From an uncultured Collinsella sp. (GTDB lineage Bacteria > Actinomycetota > Coriobacteriia > Coriobacteriales > Coriobacteriaceae), in contig UQWQ01000098.1 in assembly GCA_900544755.1 (NCBI GenBank), forward strand, positions 1 to 6,820: DNA of 6,820 bases, read 5' to 3'. The notes under the pieces were generated by a model. That model saw only the letters and a program-made list of their open reading frames with translations. It made no database searches and was not told the origin of the DNA. This document shows positions 5,456-6,820 of this stretch, piece after piece (position 1 is the stretch's first letter; every line of letters begins with the position of its first letter). Both the position numbers and the translations under genes were made by a program.

Positions 5456-5494
5456 CGTTTAGTTAACATATTACATACATCATAATACTAAACG
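5456..5494. promoter_or_regulatory. AT-rich dyad operator/promoter of the HTH-HipA gene
   Basis: CGTTTAGT (5456-5463) and ACTAAACG (5487-5494) form a perfect 8-bp inverted repeat with centres 31 bases apart, about three helical turns. A nested pair, TATTA (5469-5473) and TAATA (5483-5487), lies between them. On the minus strand TATGAT (5484 to 5479), a 5/6 -10, lies inside the dyad, with a weak -35 (TTTCGC) 17 bases upstream in the T tract of the M42 terminator. A protein dimer on both arms would cover the promoter. Autoregulation by the encoded helix-turn-helix is the simplest reading but is inferred. Confidence 0.5.
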
Positions 5495-5504
5495 ACCTAA
5501 GGCG

Positions 5505-5530
5505 AAAAAAGGCCCGAGAAATCGGGCCTT
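5505..5530 (-). terminator. Intrinsic terminator of the M42 peptidase gene
   Basis: AAGGCCCGA (5509-5517) and TCGGGCCTT (5522-5530) pair perfectly around a 4-base loop. On the minus strand the hairpin is followed by a TTTTTT run (5510 to 5505). It lies 34 bases after the M42 stop and directly before the kinase promoter, so it insulates the kinase gene from the peptidase transcript. Confidence 0.9.
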
Positions 5531-5563
5531 AGCGATTGGTCAGCCGAGTCGCAAACTACTTCC

Positions 5564-6595
5564 CTAGCGCTGGACGTAGGCGCGAACGAGCTCGTAGGTG
5601 TTGCGCACACCGTCGATGTGGCTGCGCTCGTAGTTGTGGCTCGCATACACGCCTGGGCCGATCAGGCCATGGCGAATGTCATAGCCGGCCGAAAGCGTGG
5701 CCTCGACGTCGGAACCGTAATGCGGGTACACGTCGATGGCGTAATCGAGCTTAAGCTCGCGCGCGATATTGGACAGCGTGGTCACCAGATCGTAGTTGTA
5801 GGGGCCACCCGAATCCTTGGCGCAGATCGACACCATGCGCTCGGTGCAGCCCAGGTCGTCACCCACGCAGCCCATGTCAACGCTGATCATCTCGCGCGTG
5901 TCGGCCGGCACGAAAGCGCCGCCGTGGCCGACCTCCTCGTACACGGTAAAGAGCAGGGACACCTTGCGCGAAAGCGACACCTCGCCGTCAGCAACGGCGC
6001 GGGCCAGACCCAGCAGAATCGCCGCCGACAGCTTGTCATCCAGAAAGCGGCTCTTAATGTAGCCGCTCTCCGTCACCGTGGTGCGCGGATCCATGGCGAT
6101 GATATCGCCCGTCTGAATACCCAGCTCGAGCACATCATCCTTGCTATCAACGTTCTCGTCGAGCAGGATTTCCATGTTCTTCTCGATGGTCTTGACCGGT
6201 TCATCGGCCACGTGCGCCGAAGGCTCGGTATTGAGGACCACGCCCGTATACACATTGCCGTCACGCGTGTAGACGGTGCAGTTCTCGCCATCGGCCGTAG
6301 ACCACTGATGCCCGCCGAGCGTCGTGGGACGCAAGCGACCATTGTCCTTAATGGAGCGCACCATGGCGCCCAGGGTATCGACATGGCTCGCCAGTACGAG
6401 CGGCTCACCCTCGCCACCAAGCTCAACCAACACGTTGCCCTTATTGGAACGCTCGGGCCCAAACCCCATCTCGCGCAACGTTTCCATCAGATAATCAGTC
6501 GCCGCACGGGTATAGCCCGTAGGCGAAGCAATAGAAGTCAGCGTCTTAAGCTGGTCAGTAATAAAACCAAGCGTAGAATCCATTTGGGACACCAT
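5564..6595 (-). CDS. M42-family metallo-aminopeptidase (TET/FrvX-like)
   Basis: This 343-residue cytoplasmic dizinc or dicobalt peptidase has the usual M42 length. Members trim N-terminal residues from peptides and often form dodecameric TET shells; some are called glutamyl aminopeptidase or endoglucanase-like. The expected metal and catalytic residues are all present: H71 and D73 in LASHVDTLG (68-76), the bridging aspartate in RFLDDKLSAA (183-192), general base E220 and ligand E221 in YEEVGHGGA (219-227), D240 in SVDMG (238-242), and H320 in ASHNYERSH (318-326). N-terminal SPTGYT (24-29) is typical. ATG at 6595 is preferred because GGAG lies 6 bases upstream. ATG at 6583 gives MDSTLGF but has no good ribosome binding site, and the frame opens at 6658 without support. 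The substrate cannot be read from sequence. The gene is monocistronic, ending in a strong terminator. Confidence 0.93.
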   Translation of the reverse strand: MVSQMDSTLGFITDQLKTLTSIASPTGYTRAATDYLMETLREMGFGPERSNKGNVLVELGGEGEPLVLASHVDTLGAMVRSIKDNGRLRPTTLGGHQWSTADGENCTVYTRDGNVYTGVVLNTEPSAHVADEPVKTIEKNMEILLDENVDSKDDVLELGIQTGDIIAMDPRTTVTESGYIKSRFLDDKLSAAILLGLARAVADGEVSLSRKVSLLFTVYEEVGHGGAFVPADTREMISVDMGCVGDDLGCTERMVSICAKDSGGPYNYDLVTTLSNIARELKLDYAIDVYPHYGSDVEATLSAGYDIRHGLIGPGVYASHNYERSHIDGVRNTYELVRAYVQR

Positions 6596-6754
6596 CCACA
6601 ACTCCAAAGTCAACATCCCGTAATCAGTAAAAGCCCCAACAACGATACCATCACGCACAAATATTTACCCAGCGAGATGACCCATCGAGCTCTTCCGAAC
6701 AGCGCCCGCCACGACAACGAGCCGGCGGGCCCCGCCCGTTAGCCCCAGAATCGT

Positions 6755-6772
6755 CCTCGGACATGTCGGAGG
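6755..6772. repeat. Imperfect 18-bp palindrome around GACATGTC
   Basis: CCTC-G-GACATGTC-G-GAGG is symmetrical except for the two G positions. It has a perfect 8-base core (6760-6767) and directly abuts the hairpin at 6773-6799. It could be a dimeric regulator site or the lower part of a longer RNA stem. Confidence 0.45.
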
Positions 6773-6807
6773 CCCCGCTGCGCACTACGTGCGGCGGGGG
6801 TTCTTTC
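6773..6807 (+). terminator. Terminator-like hairpin on the plus strand with no visible upstream gene
   Basis: CCCCGC (6773-6778) pairs with GCGGGG (6794-6799) and CGCAC (6781-6785) with GTGCG (6789-6793) around a TAC loop, with a two-base bulge. TTCTTTC follows at 6801-6807. The T tract is interrupted, so efficiency is uncertain. Nothing on the plus strand between 4044 and here is a supported gene, so what it terminates is unknown. Confidence 0.5.
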
Positions 6808-6820
6808 GTCCTGCGGAATG

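Larger units (their letters stand above)
6596..6820. other. Non-coding upstream region of the M42 gene, rich in dyads
   Basis: I see no gene in these 225 bases up to the window edge. They should contain the M42 promoter on the minus strand, but I could not pick a convincing -35/-10 pair. Visible structures: GCCCGCC (6704-6710) with GGCGGGC (6724-6730); CGGGC (6726-6730) with GCCCG (6734-6738), which competes with the first; an 18-base imperfect palindrome at 6755-6772; and a terminator-like hairpin at 6773-6799. No tRNA-like TPsiC sequence is present. Confidence 0.55.

Noticed and set aside
6584..6658. Longer start at 6658 for the M42 peptidase
   Set aside because: The extra 21 residues are not typical of the family, and a good GGAG lies 6 bases before ATG 6595 instead.
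5618..6742. Long open frame of 374 codons on the plus strand opposite the M42 gene
   Set aside because: It is the antisense shadow of a gene with all M42 motifs, is rich in R, H, A and L as expected from GC-rich antisense frames, and has no domain or RBS.
6677..6742. 21-residue plus-strand peptide just before the hairpin at 6773
   Set aside because: It is the tail of an antisense shadow frame, has only a weak upstream GCGAG, and has a composition with no recognisable feature.
1..6820. CRISPR array, tRNA or rRNA genes, insertion-sequence ends
   Set aside because: No regularly spaced direct repeats, tRNA TPsiC-type sequences, transposase motifs or long terminal inverted repeats were found on reading both strands.

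Overview
The window looks like chromosomal DNA of a moderately high-GC actinobacterium of the class Coriobacteriia. Collinsella or a close gut relative is my best guess. This rests on the C/G-ending codon use of the housekeeping genes, strong GGAGG-type ribosome binding sites, and a gene mix (YerC-type TrpR relative, Rrf2 regulator, cysK, mnmA, M42 peptidase) that I associate with that group. The genus is an inference. I see no rRNA, tRNA, CRISPR array, insertion sequence or prophage module.

Left part (1-1140): a small TrpR-like DNA-binding protein (yerC family) on the minus strand is divergent from a small four-helix membrane protein of the YvlD / 'phage holin 4_2' family on the plus strand. 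The 322-base gap between them has no convincing gene but holds several short inverted repeats. A hairpin with T-rich flanks on both sides (1041-1071) separates the membrane-protein gene from the convergent Rrf2 gene.

Sulfur block (1141-4043): an Rrf2/IscR-like regulator with four cysteines in the cluster region (minus) is divergent from cysK, cysteine synthase (plus). It is followed by mnmA, the tRNA 2-thiouridylase (plus). Cysteine made by CysK is the usual sulfur source for the cysteine desulfurase that feeds MnmA, and Rrf2 proteins of this kind sense Fe-S or cysteine status, so the three genes make functional sense together. No desulfurase gene lies in the window. The shared rrf2-cysK intergenic region has candidate promoters both ways, an imperfect IscR-like dyad, a palindrome between the cysK -35 and -10, and a cysK leader RNA with mutually exclusive stems and a possible pseudoknot. 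The cysK-mnmA gap holds an extended -10 whose predicted start falls at the first bases of a near-perfect intrinsic terminator, which suggests attenuation or a tiny terminated RNA ahead of mnmA.

Accessory block (4052-5500): a 457-residue protein on the minus strand fuses an N-terminal excisionase/MerR-like helix-turn-helix to a complete HipA-like kinase. It ends only 8 bases from the mnmA stop codon. It starts from an AT-rich promoter region bracketed by a perfect 8-bp inverted repeat with arms three helical turns apart, a likely autoregulatory operator. This looks like a single-gene version of a HipBA/HipBST toxin-antitoxin or stress kinase, and it is the most accessory-looking item in the window.

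Right part (5505-6820): an M42 metallo-aminopeptidase gene on the minus strand with all metal-binding residues ends in a strong intrinsic terminator just before the kinase promoter. The last about 225 bases carry no gene I can support, but they contain several GC-rich hairpins, including a terminator-like structure on the plus strand.
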